From contig NC_081153.1 in assembly GCF_958295425.1 (NCBI RefSeq), positions 2,328,419 to 2,392,418 of the forward strand: DNA of 64,000 nucleotides, read 5' to 3'. Shown here in pieces: positions 23,004-32,966 of the stretch. Positions within the stretch are counted from its first letter, which is position 1; each line of letters opens with the position of its first letter. The translations under genes and the position numbers were made by a program. Under the pieces are notes generated by a model. That model did no database searches and was not told where the DNA came from. It saw only the letters and a program-made list of their open reading frames with translations. The stretch comes from Solea solea (lineage: Eukaryota > Chordata > Actinopteri > Pleuronectiformes > Soleidae).

Positions 23004-23560
23004 CCCTTTAACACCTAAGTATTTGCTTATTTTAACCCTTAGAACACACTATGTTTGAACATACAGTACATACACAGGGTATAGGCTGTTTTTTCAGTCT
23101 AATGAATAAAAGAATCATTTTCTATGAACATCTGAGCAAAAAGTACTATGAATGTTTAAAATCAGATTGGAAATACAGTCACAGTTCAGAGTTCACTTTT
23201 TCAAAGCTTGTTTTTATGAACAAAAACAAGACTTCTGCACAATTATTTCTACTTTATATCACAACTAAAAATGGGATATAAAACGAATCATAACTTTGAC
23301 TCAACAACACATAAGAAGATGAAATGTCCATATAAGGAGTTGTGTATTATTCCCACGGTAAATTACCCAGGCTGCAGATGAGCACTGAAGGGTTAACAAT
23401 TAACAAAGGGCCAGATAATTGTGCTTTTGCTCCATTTTTTTCCAGAATAACTTTCAAAATTTACAATTTATTGCACGTTAAAATACTGTATTAACAAATG
23501 AAAATGAAGAAAAACAATCAAACACTGTAATTTGAAATTTAAACAATATTACACAGATTT
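23004..23560 (+). mobile_element. family T1 repeat disrupted by a TTAA-MITE
   Basis: Starts TTAA-CCCTTTAACACCTAAG (TTAA at 23000-23003) and runs to TTGCTTATTTTAA, where a MITE is inserted. After the MITE it resumes with AACAAAGGGCCAGATAATTG and AATTTACAATTTATTGC. Comparison with 6361-6400 (GCTTATTTTAACTATAAAAG) shows the break falls at the family's own TTAA. Confidence 0.6.
23036..23392 (+). mobile_element. TTAA-flanked MITE (piggyBac-like), copy 4, nested
   Basis: 357 bp from CCCTTAGAACACAC to GAGCACTGAAGGG, between TTAA at 23032-23035 and 23393-23396. Shares ACAGTACATACA, TGAGCAAAAAGTACT and GGAGTTGTGTATTATTCCCAC with the copy at 7917-8370. The nesting and flanking TTAA make this the clearest case of the family. 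Confidence 0.75.
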
Positions 23561-23771
23561 AAAGTAGCATTTGTTTGAGTTTTTGTCTCAATGTTCAAAA
23601 AATAAAACTATATTACAGTTGTTTTTTAAGATTGTCTTTACAACCTCTTTAGTGACGAAATGTAGCTTCTGAATGTTTGAACATTATTGTTATTTTCTTT
23701 CTGAGAACTATTTAGTCGAGCGTATTTGCATTAAACTCGATGTTTTAAGGTATCTTGCAAATTATAAACTA

Positions 23772-24023
23772 AGGCTGAAACAATTACTCGATTAATCAAT
23801 GAAATGATTCAATCAATCGTCAACTATTTTTTAATCGGCCTGTGTGATTTTAAAACAATTGGAACAAGTTTACTGATTGTTTCAGCTTCTTAAATGTGAA
23901 TATTTTCTGGTTTCTTTAAACACCATCATTTCCAGGTTTGAGAAAGAATGACCAACATTTTCTGACATTTTATGAACCAACGATTACTCGAATAATTGAG
24001 AAAATGGACAGATTAATCGTGAT
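23772..24023 (-). mobile_element. GATTAATCG-ended dispersed repeat, copy 1
   Basis: Minus-strand copy of a family with GATTAATCG-rich ends and a middle reading AAACCAGAAAATATTCACATT and TAAGAAGCTGAAAC. Plus-strand copies are at 27578-27838, 44432-44656 and 45949-46219. It is a common teleost non-autonomous DNA transposon by appearance. Confidence 0.65.
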
Positions 24024-24189
24024 CTGCAGTAAACTGTAAGTAGGCGACAGTTGTTCAGTTGAATTAGTGAAATAAATGATTTCAAATAGCATGAAAACAG
24101 GTTTATTTAGCCTTTTTAATCCTGGTGGATGACATGCTGCATTCTCGCACACAGCGACTGCACTGACGGCTGTGGAGGTAAAAAGTAAA

Positions 24190-24266
24190 GAGCACGGGCA
24201 CAGAGACACCGCGGCACGCTGCACGCCACGCTGCCGCCGCACGCTGCGCCGCACAACAGGAAACGC
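24190..24266. other. small CpG-dense patch
   Basis: CACCGCGGCACGC, CCGCCGCACGCTGCGCCGC and neighbours make a roughly 75-bp CpG-rich island in AT-rich intronic sequence. No promoter or exon evidence goes with it. Confidence 0.4.
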
Positions 24267-24518
24267 ACAGCAGACGCTTTTTAAAGCGCTGCTTTGTCTT
24301 GACCTTTGAAGTCCTCTCTGGAGAGAGATGGCCAACGTTTGTCGAGATCCCCTCGAGAAGCACGAGGGACTTTATCTTATCATTCCTGTCGGGTTTGTTT
24401 GGTGTGAAGGTTAAGTGTTGGACGAGTTGTTTAATCCTTCATTGTGATAAAATCTTATTTTTCCCTCATAAAACCGTAATAAAATGTCATGTGTGGACAC
24501 TCATTAGAGGAGGCCTGT

Positions 24519-24905
24519 CTCTCTCTCTCTCTCTCTGTCTGTCTCTCTCTCTGTCTCTCTCTCTTTCTTCCCACAGCTTGTTTTTCTCTGTGTGCATGTG
24601 TGTGTTATCTAAATCTGTTGATTGTCTTTGTGCTGACACACAATCCAGGATTGCAGAGTGTGGGAGTGGATGTGTGTGTGTGTGTGTGTCTCCAGGTATT
24701 ACTAATGTTGTGGGGACCTAAACCTGTTTACACAGTCACATTATGGGGACTAGTCTCCCTTGTGGGGACAAAAATCAAGTCCCCATAACGTAAATGACTT
24801 CATTTTAAGGTTAGGATTAGGCCAGTAGTAATGGTGGTTAAGGTTAGAGTAAGTCTCCAGGAAATGAATGGAAGTCAATGCAATGTCCCCTCAAGTGATG
24901 AATGT

Positions 24906-24949
<44 letters not shown>
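24519..24949 (+). repeat. (CT)n, then GGGGAC repeat bounded by (GT)n, copy 1
   Basis: A CT run lies at 24519-24566. The unit at about 24696-24900 carries TATTACTAATGTTGTGGGGAC, ACAGTCACATTATGGGGAC, AAATCAAGTCCCCATAACG, TTAGAGTAAGTCTCCAGG and AATGTCCCCTCAAGTGATG. (GT)n tracts lie on each side (24670-24689, 24910-24949). Related copies are at 26718-27080, 36085-36200 and 36432-36720. Confidence 0.65.
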
Positions 24950-24951
<2 letters not shown>

Positions 24952-25140
24952 AGTACAGACGTTATAACCGTCCCCTCTTTTGTTCACTTTTAATGTGAAG
25001 TTATTTATTTCCTGTTCTGGAACTAATGTAGGCTACCTATAATTTATACATCTCCTAGCAACAAGACTTTGAACTAAACTAAATATAACCAGTTGCTTAG
25101 GTGTCACTATAGGCTCTAGCAGCCCAGTGGTGATGAGATA

Positions 25141-25662
25141 ATATATGTATATGTATATATATATACATGTATACATATATGTATATGTATATATATACAT
25201 ATACATATATGTATATATATATACATATATGTATATGTATATGTATATGTATAAATATCTATGCATGTGTTTGTGTCTACAGAGGGTTTTCAGTTAAAAA
25301 TAAAACACCAATTATTTCAAGTGTCTGGTAAGTGATGTCGGGGTAAAATGAGGTTATATCTGTCGTCTGCAGACACATTATTTATTCAAGCGTACCCTGT
25401 GTCCACTTAGGCGAAAACCTCAAAAATCCACTGGTGTCAGCACATTTTCATCAACACGCTGTCAGATTGGTGAGGAGATAATCTGGAGATGATGAGATTG
25501 ACATTGTGACTGCGTTTAAAAGCAGATGTACACGCAATAATAACTCTGCTAAATATGCTTTACATTTCTAAACATTAAACATAGGTATTTTGTAGGTATT
25601 GTTCTTTTTTTTAATCCACAACCATTATTTTTCTGTTTTTATATACATGTGTATATATATAC

Positions 25663-25719
<57 letters not shown>

Positions 25720-25724
25720 TATCA
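25141..25724. repeat. two self-complementary (TA)n/(ATGTAT)n tracts
   Basis: Alternating TATATG/CATATA sequence at 25141-25254 and 25640-25724. Both are palindromic and could form cruciforms. The long Tyr-Ile open frames are artefacts of this. Confidence 0.9.
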
Positions 25725-25945
25725 TCATTTTGAACAGTATAAAACATATTTACGATAAATATTTCTGGCATTTTTCCAGCTCTCTTCTTTCTGGCAACAA
25801 AGACACAGATTCTGCAGTTTCCTGCAACAGCGCAGGTGAAATGACCGTAATAACTACAACGTTGGCTTTCACATGCAACTTCTCAGCTTTTACACAAACC
25901 GTTGCATAATTGCAATAATTACGGCAATGCAAAGTGCACTTGTGC
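25725..25945 (+). mobile_element. family T1 repeat, 3' half
   Basis: Keeps TTTTGAACAGTATAAAAC, CTTCTTTCTGGCAACAAAG, TTCCTGCAACAGCGCAGGTG, ATGCAACTTCTCAGC and GGCAATGCAAAGTGCA, as in 7560-7760. The (TA)n tract forms its left edge. Confidence 0.6.
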
Positions 25946-26715
25946 AAACGTGTCATCTGCGATGATAAAGGGAATGAAATTATTAACAGCTCGATATGTG
26001 ATTATCACATCGAATAATAATCCAGCAAATCTACAATAATCTGTGTGGAGCGTGTGGGTTCAGAATAAGAACGTGGTTTTATAAGATGTCACAGTGCTCC
26101 ATCAGGAGCTTGTGTAGCTACAGTTTATAACCTGATCATGTCCAATAACTCAGGTTTTCTTAATGTCATGTACAGTAAACACGTTAGTCCGGCTAAAATC
26201 GGGCTAGTCTTAGTCAGACTAACGTACCTGGATAATGTGATTCCTAGTCTGATTACCCCTGCAGAGATGGAGTCAGCAGCACAGAAGTTAAATTGTTATA
26301 TTTTAGTCAGTCCTGAAAAGTGTATTGAAGTTTGATACCCATAAAACTAAACTGGAACTGTGTGTAATTCCAACACCCAGATTTAAAGAACCTACATGAT
26401 GGGAAACACTAACAAACACCAGTGTTGGTGTTGATCGTCCTCTCTGGACTTAATCGTAGAACCATGGCAGTATATGTGGAGGCCTGGAGACAGAGAGACT
26501 TCTTCTTTAAGTGGTCATACACCAAAGAAGACTATAATTATAATTATGTAAATCCTCCAAACTAGTCCTTTAATACTGAATGTCAGCCCCTGTGGCTGCA
26601 GCCTCCCCAGGGTTTTTTCAGAAGACTCTCAGTCACCCACGTCCACATCAGGCTGTCGCACACACTCAGCCGCTGTGACTCACTGAGCGTGACACTCCGA
26701 AGTGTATGACCATTG

Positions 26716-26717
<2 letters not shown>

Positions 26718-26774
<57 letters not shown>

Positions 26775-27080
26775 TGTGTGTGTGTCTGTGTGTGTGTGTA
26801 TATGTGTGTACCAGGTATTACTAATGTTGTGGGGACCAAAACCTGTTTACACAGTCACATTATGGGGACTTGTCCTCCTTGTGGGGACAAAAAGCAAGTC
26901 CCCATCACGTAAATTACTACATTTTAAGGTGAAGATATGTTTCATGGTTAGGTTGAGGTTAGGGTTAGGATTAGGATTAGGATTAGGCCAGTAGTAATTG
27001 TGGTTAAGGTTAGAGTAAGTCTCCAAGAAATGAATGTAAGTCAATGCAATGTCCCCTCAAGTCATGAATGTCGAACATGT
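26718..27080 (+). repeat. (GT)n plus GGGGAC repeat, copy 2, with telomere-like run
   Basis: A GT tract at 26718-26808 runs straight into the GGGGAC unit (GTATTACTAATGTTGTGGGG, TTGTGGGGACAAAAAGC, AATGTCCCCTCAAGTCATG). Inside, at about 26950-26988, the sequence degenerates into GGTTAGGGTTAGGATTAGG, resembling an interstitial telomeric repeat. Not coding. Confidence 0.7.
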
Positions 27081-27577
27081 GTGTGTCTGTGAGAGGACTT
27101 TATTTGGGTGATCTCCTGTGTTCCCCCTGATTCCCCTGTGTTCTCTCTGGCCCGGTTCACTGAGCTTGAATCATGGTGTCGCCTGCACCTCCGTCAGACA
27201 GGTGCCACTTCAGGAGTGACTGGCTGCACATTAGCAGAATTGAATTGAACTCATGCAATTGTTTTTTTTGTTGTTGTTGTTGTTGATTGTGGCAGAAGCG
27301 CTGTGATGTGAGCAGCGTGGACTCTCAGAATAGTGTGTGTTGGAGGGGGAGGAGGAGGGGTAGCGGGAGGAGGAGGGGGAGGAGGTTACAATAGGATGTT
27401 TCCCTTCTTTACAGAAATAAGTCATGCAAAAAATTAAAAGCAGGCAATTCTGTTAAACATCCACAGCTCTGGCGCTCACTGATGATGTCAATAAAATGAA
27501 TTTGAGGACAAACGAAGCCTATTGATCCTGCAGCAGGAGCAGTATGATAGACCATGAGAGGACACAGATGAATCCTG

Positions 27578-27838
27578 TAGACCTGCAACTAACCATTATT
27601 TTCTCCATTAATCGTAAAATGAAATGTCAGAAAACTTTAAAAAATGTCGGTGAGTGTTTGTCAAACCAGGAAATGATGAAGTTCTCAAATGTCTTTGTTT
27701 TTGTCCACAAACCAAAATGATTCTGTTTTGAAGGATTTCTTTGTTATCTGGAGCAAAGGAACCAGAAAACACTCACATTTAAGAAGCATTTAAGAAACAT
27801 TCATGAAGAAAAGCTTCAAACCCATTAATGAAGCATTA
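27578..27838 (+). mobile_element. GATTAATCG-ended dispersed repeat, copy 2
   Basis: Begins CTGCAACTAACCATTATTTTC and carries TTCTCAAATGTCTTTGTTTT, TGTCCACAAACCAAAATGA and AACCAGAAAACACTCACATT. It ends near 27838, about 85 bp before the TRAPPC9 exon. It is therefore probably unrelated to splicing of that exon. Confidence 0.65.
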
Positions 27839-27922
27839 ACGGAGGAATTGTTTGAGCTCTCGCTGTGAGCCATTTTTGAACGTCGCTGTCAAAGGTCTTC
27901 ATTCTTTTTCCTCCCTCACCAG

Positions 27923-28146
27923 ATGTGCTGGTGAACGGGAAGCCGTGCGACTGCGACGTCGTCGCTGACTGTAAGGTGGGCGACGCCGTGGCGCTGGAGG
28001 TCAAACTGACCAATCGGAGCAAGAACGCAGTGGGACCCCTGGCTCTGACTGTGGTCCCCTATCAGGACTACCAGAACGGAGTCCAGAACTACGAGCTGGA
28101 CGAAGCCGTGACCTTCATCGGCTCCAACACCTTCTACATCGACACG
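27923..28146 (+). CDS. TRAPPC9: TRAPPC9 second-last coding exon (partial gene)
   Basis: TRAPPC9 (NIBP, the Trs120 homologue) is a subunit of the TRAPP-II complex, which tethers vesicles at the Golgi and activates Rab GTPases. The exon starts after CTCACCAG and ends at ACG before GTGAGT. It begins with two bases completing a codon (phase 1), then 74 codons to a phase-0 end. The translation includes [56 protein letters not shown] and [11 protein letters not shown]. This is the beta-rich Ig-like module near the TRAPPC9 C-terminus. GC and CpG content are clearly higher than in the flanking introns, as expected for an exon. The upstream exons are outside the window or were not recognised. Identification is from remembered family sequence and agrees with KCNK9 downstream. 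Confidence 0.88.
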
Positions 28147-28582
28147 GTGAGTGGAGCAGTCGTGAAGAAACACCATCAGAAGAAAACATGTGTATTTACA
28201 TTCCTACCGCTGATTATTCTATGACACGTTTACTATGAGCAGCAGTTGTGCACATGGAGGCTGTGAAGGAGCAGGAAAACCACATGACTGGGAACAAAAC
28301 AGGGAATTATGCTTTGATGGAACAGAGAAGTCGGTAATCTTTCAATTCACACGCCTGGTCCTTTTACAGCTGCTGCGGTGACAAAAGAAAGGATCCCAGA
28401 CAGGAGCCTCTTTCATGTACAATGTTGAACAATCTTAAAAAAGAAGAAGAAGAAGAAGAGCTGATGGTGTAAAATGTAGAAGAAAAGCGTTTATAATGAA
28501 AAGTTGCTCCTTTATCAAAGGCAGTGTCTTTCAAAGCTGCTCCTGAAGGTGGTTCCTGACGTGTTTTCTCTTCCTTCACCAG

Positions 28583-28762
28583 GTGAAACCCAGAGAGAGC
28601 GTGGTGTGTGTGGGCGCTCTGCTCTTCCTCTACACTGGAGATTTCTACCTTAATATCAAGTTCCAGGACGACAGTGCCGGGCGAGAGCTGCCGCTGGCTT
28701 GGTTCACTCTGCCCAGCGTCCACATCAAGTCTCTGGACGCTCCACTGCAGGCCGGAGCATGA
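28583..28762 (+). CDS. TRAPPC9: TRAPPC9 last coding exon with stop codon
   Basis: This exon follows a 436-bp GT-AG intron (28147-28582; acceptor TTCACCAG) in phase 0. It codes for 59 residues and a TGA stop at 28760-28762. The translation includes VKPRESVVCVGALLFLYTGD, FYLNIKFQDDSAGRELPLAW and FTLPSVHIKSLDAPLQAGA. It completes the C-terminal Ig-like strand region of the TRAPP-II subunit begun in the exon at 27923. The join reads FYIDT-VKPRE without frame disruption. The minus-strand open frame over the same bases is a shadow. The last dozen residues vary between species in this family, so the exact end is less certain by homology, but the stop is unambiguous. Confidence 0.88.
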   Translation: MKPRESVVCVGALLFLYTGDFYLNIKFQDDSAGRELPLAWFTLPSVHIKSLDAPLQAGA

Positions 28763-29400
28763 GCGCAGTATTCCATGGATCTCAATTTGTACTGTAGGTG
28801 TGGACGGAGGACGGAGGACTTTGTTGGTGATGTGTGCGTCTGTAAATACTAAAGTCTTATGGGTGGAAATATCACGTTGAAGGTCACAGCATGTGTTCTG
28901 GGTGTAAAGTCACGTCCACAGACTGTGGAGAGCTAAAGTTAAGACCAGGCCTGGGCTGGGCTCCGGTTTTAAAGGTATAGAGTGTTTGTCAGAACACGAC
29001 GACGACACCACATCACTCCAGATTCTAGGACAAACAGACACAGGATCACTGGATCTTTCCTGAATGAATTTGCGTCTCTTACTGTAGATGAGTCCGTCGT
29101 TACATGTGACATGAGATGCTTGTAAATAAATGTTAAAAAAAACGTTACATTTTCTTTCAGTCTGTTCGTCACACACACACACACACACACACACACTGCT
29201 ACAGTTTAAATATTTAACATACGGATCATCAGTGGTATATTTACAGTCTGTGGCATGATGAAAACACGAGTGCATACAATATAATGTCACAGCACAAGAA
29301 ACCTGGACTCTGTTGACCTTTGTGTTGTTCATACCAGAGCATCCACAGCACATATTCACATATTCACACTATTGAGACCAAAGGCTCATTTAATAAAACG
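28763..29400 (+). terminator. TRAPPC9: TRAPPC9 3' UTR with two candidate poly(A) signals
   Basis: AATAAA occurs at 29125-29130, followed by an A-rich stretch and TTTTCTTTCAGTCTGTTCGTC, and again at 29392-29397, followed by GT/T-rich sequence. Either could end the transcript, giving a 3' UTR of about 0.4 or 0.65 kb. A (CA)n run lies at 29171-29196. No coding frame was recognised in this stretch. Confidence 0.55.
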
Positions 29401-30441
29401 TGTGCCTGTTTAATTCTACAACATCGCAAGTCTTTGATAATATCTTTAATTTTCAGAATCTCCTGATGTTACTTTGTTAACTGCTGACTCTCTGCACCAC
29501 AGCACGTGGCGTTGTTGTAAGTCAGTAAGTTATTTTGTGATTTCACAGCAGTTAGAGCAGCAGCAGCAGCTCATTTCCTCCTGCAAGGTAAAAAAAACGA
29601 GATTTATCTCTCTGGACTTTGGTGCAGGAGAGTTAGCAGTGCTATCTCAGTGGTTAGAGCAGCCATGTTTTCAGCGTTCTTGTCTCACGCTGAGTCGTCG
29701 GTGGCGTCACGATAAGGTCCTCGCCGCACGAATACAACACACTCACGAGACACTGGCTACATCTTTTCATCAGGAACGGCGAGAATCCATCTTCCTCAAA
29801 GAAGGTGGGAGGAGGAGGAGGAGAAGGAGGAGCCCCAAAATATTGGACTTTTCCCCAGAGAGGCCGTGTTGTTGCCAAGATTAATAATCTGAACCTGAAT
29901 TAGCGAATCCTCCAGGAAGAGTTCCCCATTGGCCCAAAGCTGTGGCTCACACACTCATGAAGATATTTGCCCTGTTGTTGAACAGCTGTGAGTTATTTAT
30001 GTTAATGAAGGTGAAGTTTGAGTGTGGAGAGAAAACACTCCACTGTCAGTGAGACGGGCGCGTGTCGCTCTTCCTCACCTCGCCCATTATGCCGGGCCTT
30101 TGTGTGAAATGAGTGCTCCAGTGTGTGATAAAGGCCGGATCAATGGCAGATTGCTTCCTTTTCACACCGGTCCACCGTGAAGAGAGAGAGAGAGACTGTG
30201 TGTCCGTGTCAAGTGAGAGCTCACATGGTGTTTGACAGAAAAAACACAAACACTAAAACATCTATTTTATCTCAGCTTCTCCATATATATATATATATAT
30301 ATATAATAATATGTTCAGCAGCTGATTATGCTGTTGCCTGTGTATTATTACCTGTATCTTTACTGGTATAAACACTGACTTGTTTTTATTTAGAATTTTG
30401 TATATGACAAGTTACAGGAAACAAACACAGAAAGAAAACAG

Positions 30442-30479
<38 letters not shown>

Positions 30480-30884
30480 GACACATTTAAAAACAATGAT
30501 GAAGTCCACTGCTGCATCACTGACACTAGAATCCTAACACAAGTACTAAACAGAGAAGGTAAACGTGGATAAACACTGACTTTGTCAGGACCACTAAGTC
30601 CTCATGGAGACAAAAACCTGGTCCCAACACGGCAGAACTTTATTGGTGAAGTTTGCTTTGCCAACATTATAGTTTCAATCCTCCCTTTGTGAGGACATTT
30701 TGATTGGCTTTCACAAATGTGAAGGGTTAAGACTTGGTTTTAGGGTTAGAAATGGGTCTCGGTTAACGGTTAGGCTGAGGTATCTTCTTGTTATGGTTCC
30801 AGTGTCTAAGAATGCTGTGACAACAACACAGTGGCACAATTAGTTCAACTTAGAGCAGGAGATTTAGATGAAATCAACAGGAAG
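29401..30884. other. intergenic sequence with simple repeats and a diverged GGGGAC-like segment
   Basis: A (GGA)n-rich patch lies at 29806-29833, (TA)n at 30282-30304 and (CA)n at 30445-30476. Segment 30578-30800 (GGACCACTAAGTCCTCATGG, GTGAGGACATTTTGATTGG, GGTTTTAGGGTTAG) resembles a common fish repeat related to the GGGGAC family. A tRNA-like CTATCTCAGTGGTTAGAGC at 29642-29660 lacks a matching B box and is not called a tRNA or SINE. Confidence 0.5.
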
Positions 30885-30934
30885 GTGTGTGTGTGTGTGT
30901 GTGTGTGTGTCTGTGTGTGTCTGTGTGTGTGTGT

Positions 30935-30993
<59 letters not shown>
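30885..30993. repeat. (GT)n microsatellite with CTGT interruptions
   Basis: About 109 bp. It produces long Cys-Val open frames of no meaning. Confidence 0.95.
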
Positions 30994-30995
<2 letters not shown>

Positions 30996-31375
30996 AGTCA
31001 GTCTTCATCCAGCAGCTTTGAAAGCTTCACCTTTACGTGGATCGACAACAAATGTGATTATGTGTCGACGTGAGAGTGTGAGAGTGTGTGAGTGTGTGAG
31101 TGTGTCTGCGACCTCACTTTTCAAATGCAAATCCTCGTCTTCTGCCGCTCGTTTCCTCTCACTCTCACCCACCTCCTCCTCCTCCTCCTCCTTCAGCGAG
31201 GCTATCTCCCGTCTTATCGGACTAAATTACAAAGTGGGGCTGCAATTAAAGAGTGTCCTATCCTCGCTGACTTTATTCTGCTCTAATTAAATTGTGCGGT
31301 TTGCCGTGATCGCCCTCTCAGAGAGTGCAGAGGAAGAGAAGAATCTAAACTTCAGAGCAAATCAAAGAAAGGTTA

Positions 31376-32966
31376 AGCTCTCTGTCCTCGCTCTCTGTCC
31401 CCGCTCTCTGTCCTCGCTCTCTGTCCTCGCTCTCTCTGTCCCCGCTCTCTCTGTCCTCGCTCTCTCTGTCCTCGCTCTCTGTCCTCGCTCTCTCTGTCCT
31501 CGCTCTCTGTCCTCGCTCTCTCTGTCCTCGCTCTCTGTCCTCGCTCTCTCTGTCCTCGCTCTCTGTCCTCGCTCTCTGTCCTCGCTCTCTCTGTCCTCGC
31601 TCTCTGTCCTCGCTCTCTGTCCCCGCTCTCTCTGTCCTCGCTCTCTGTCCTCGCTCTCTCTGTCCTCGCTCTCTGTCCTCGCTCTCTCTGTCCTCGCTCT
31701 CTCTGTCCTCGCTCTCTGTCCTCGCTCTCTGTCCCCGCTCTCTCTGTCCTCGCTCTCTGTCCTCGCTCTCTCTGTCCTCGCTCTCTGTCCTCGCTCTCTG
31801 TCCTCGCTCTCTCTGTCCTCGCTCTCTGTCCTCGCTCTCTCTGTCCTCGCTCTCTGTCCTCGCTCTCTCTGTCCTCGCTCTCTGTCCTCGCTCTCTGTCC
31901 TCGCTCTCTCTGTCCTCGCTCTCTGTCCCCGCTCTCTCTGTCCTCGCTCTCTGTCCCCGCTCTCTGTCCTCCTCGCTCTCTGTCCTCCTCGCTCTCTGTC
32001 CACGCTCTCTGTCCTCGCTCTCTGTCCTCCTCGCTCTCTGTCCCCGCTCTCTCTTTGTCCTCGCTCTCTGTCCCCGCTCTCTGTCCCCGCTCTCTGTCCT
32101 CGCTCTCTGTCCTCGCTCTCTGTCCCCGCTCTCTGTCCTCCTCGCTCTCTGTCCTCCTCGCTCTCTGTCCACGCTCTCTGTCCTCGCTCTCTGTCCTCGC
32201 TCTCTGTCCACGCTCTCTGTCCCCGCTCTCTGTCCTCGCTCTCTCTGTCCTCGCTCTCTGTCCTCGCTCTCTCTGTCCTCGCTCTCTGTCCTCGCTCTCT
32301 GTCCCCGCTCTCTGTCCTCCTCGCTCTCTGTCCTCCTCGCTCTCTGTCCACGCTCTCTGTCCTCGCTCTCTGTCCTCCTCGCTCTCTGTCCCCGCTCTCT
32401 CTTTGTCCTCGCTCTCTGTCCCCGCTCTCTGTCCTCGCTCTCTGTCCTCGCTCTCTGTCCCCGCTCTCTGTCCTCCTCGCTCTCTGTCCTCCTCGCTCTC
32501 TGTCCACGCTCTCTGTCCTCGCTCTCTGTCCTCCTCGCTCTCTGTCCTCCTCGCTCTCTGTCCCCGCTCTCCCTTTGTCCTCGCTCTCTGTCCACGCTCT
32601 CTGTCCTCGCTCTCTGTCCTCGCTCTCTGTCCTCGCTCTCTGTCCTCCTCGCTCTCTGTCCTCCTCGCTCTCTGTCCCCGCTCTCCCTTTGTCCTCGCTC
32701 TCTGTCCACGCTCTCTGTCCTCGCTCTCTGTCCACGCTCTCTGTCCTCGCTCTCTGTCCTCGCTCTCTGTCCCCGCTCTCCCTTTGTCCTCGCTCTCTGT
32801 CCCCGCTCTCTGTCCTCGCTCTCTGTCCCCGCTCTCTGTCCTCGCTCTCTGTCCTCGCTCTCTGTCCTCGCTCTCTGTCCACGCTCTCTGTCCCCGCTCT
32901 CTCTGTCCTCGCTCTCTGTCCTCGCTCTCTGTCCTCGCTCTCTGTCCTCCACGCTCTCTGTCCTCG
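31376..32966. repeat. 1.6 kb minisatellite, 13/15/16-bp units
   Basis: The array is built from units TCTCTGTCCTCGC (13 bp), TCTCTCTGTCCTCGC (15 bp) and TCTCTGTCCTCCTCGC (16 bp), with CCCCG and CCACG variants and rarer CTTTGTCC and CCCTTTGTCC forms. My rough estimate is 110-120 units. The left half (to about 31960) mixes 13- and 15-mers. The right half repeats longer blocks in which two 16-mers are followed by a CCACG unit, spaced roughly 155-180 bp. Because the units lack stop triplets in several frames, open frames of 300-600 codons appear on both strands (Ser-Leu-Ser-Val-Leu-Ala or Arg-Glu-Asp-Arg repeats). I read these as artefacts. Confidence 0.95.

Larger units (their letters stand above)
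1..27922 (+). other. TRAPPC9: non-coding region, probably the TRAPPC9 intron before its second-last exon
   Basis: No recognisable protein-coding exon was found on either strand before 27923. The open frames are short or made of repeats. Because a TRAPPC9 exon follows at 27923 with a normal 3' splice site (pyrimidine tract then CACCAG), this stretch is most simply the preceding intron, at least 27.9 kb long. Long introns near the 3' end of TRAPPC9 are usual in vertebrates. A small exon could have been missed, since no alignment was possible. Repeats inside are listed separately. Confidence 0.6.

Noticed and set aside
26950..26990. Interstitial telomere
   Set aside because: Only a few degenerate TTAGG-type units within a dispersed repeat; too short to be a fusion point.
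29642..29780. tRNA-like start TATCTCAGTGGTTAGAG
   Set aside because: No B box with the right spacing and no acceptor-stem pairing was found.
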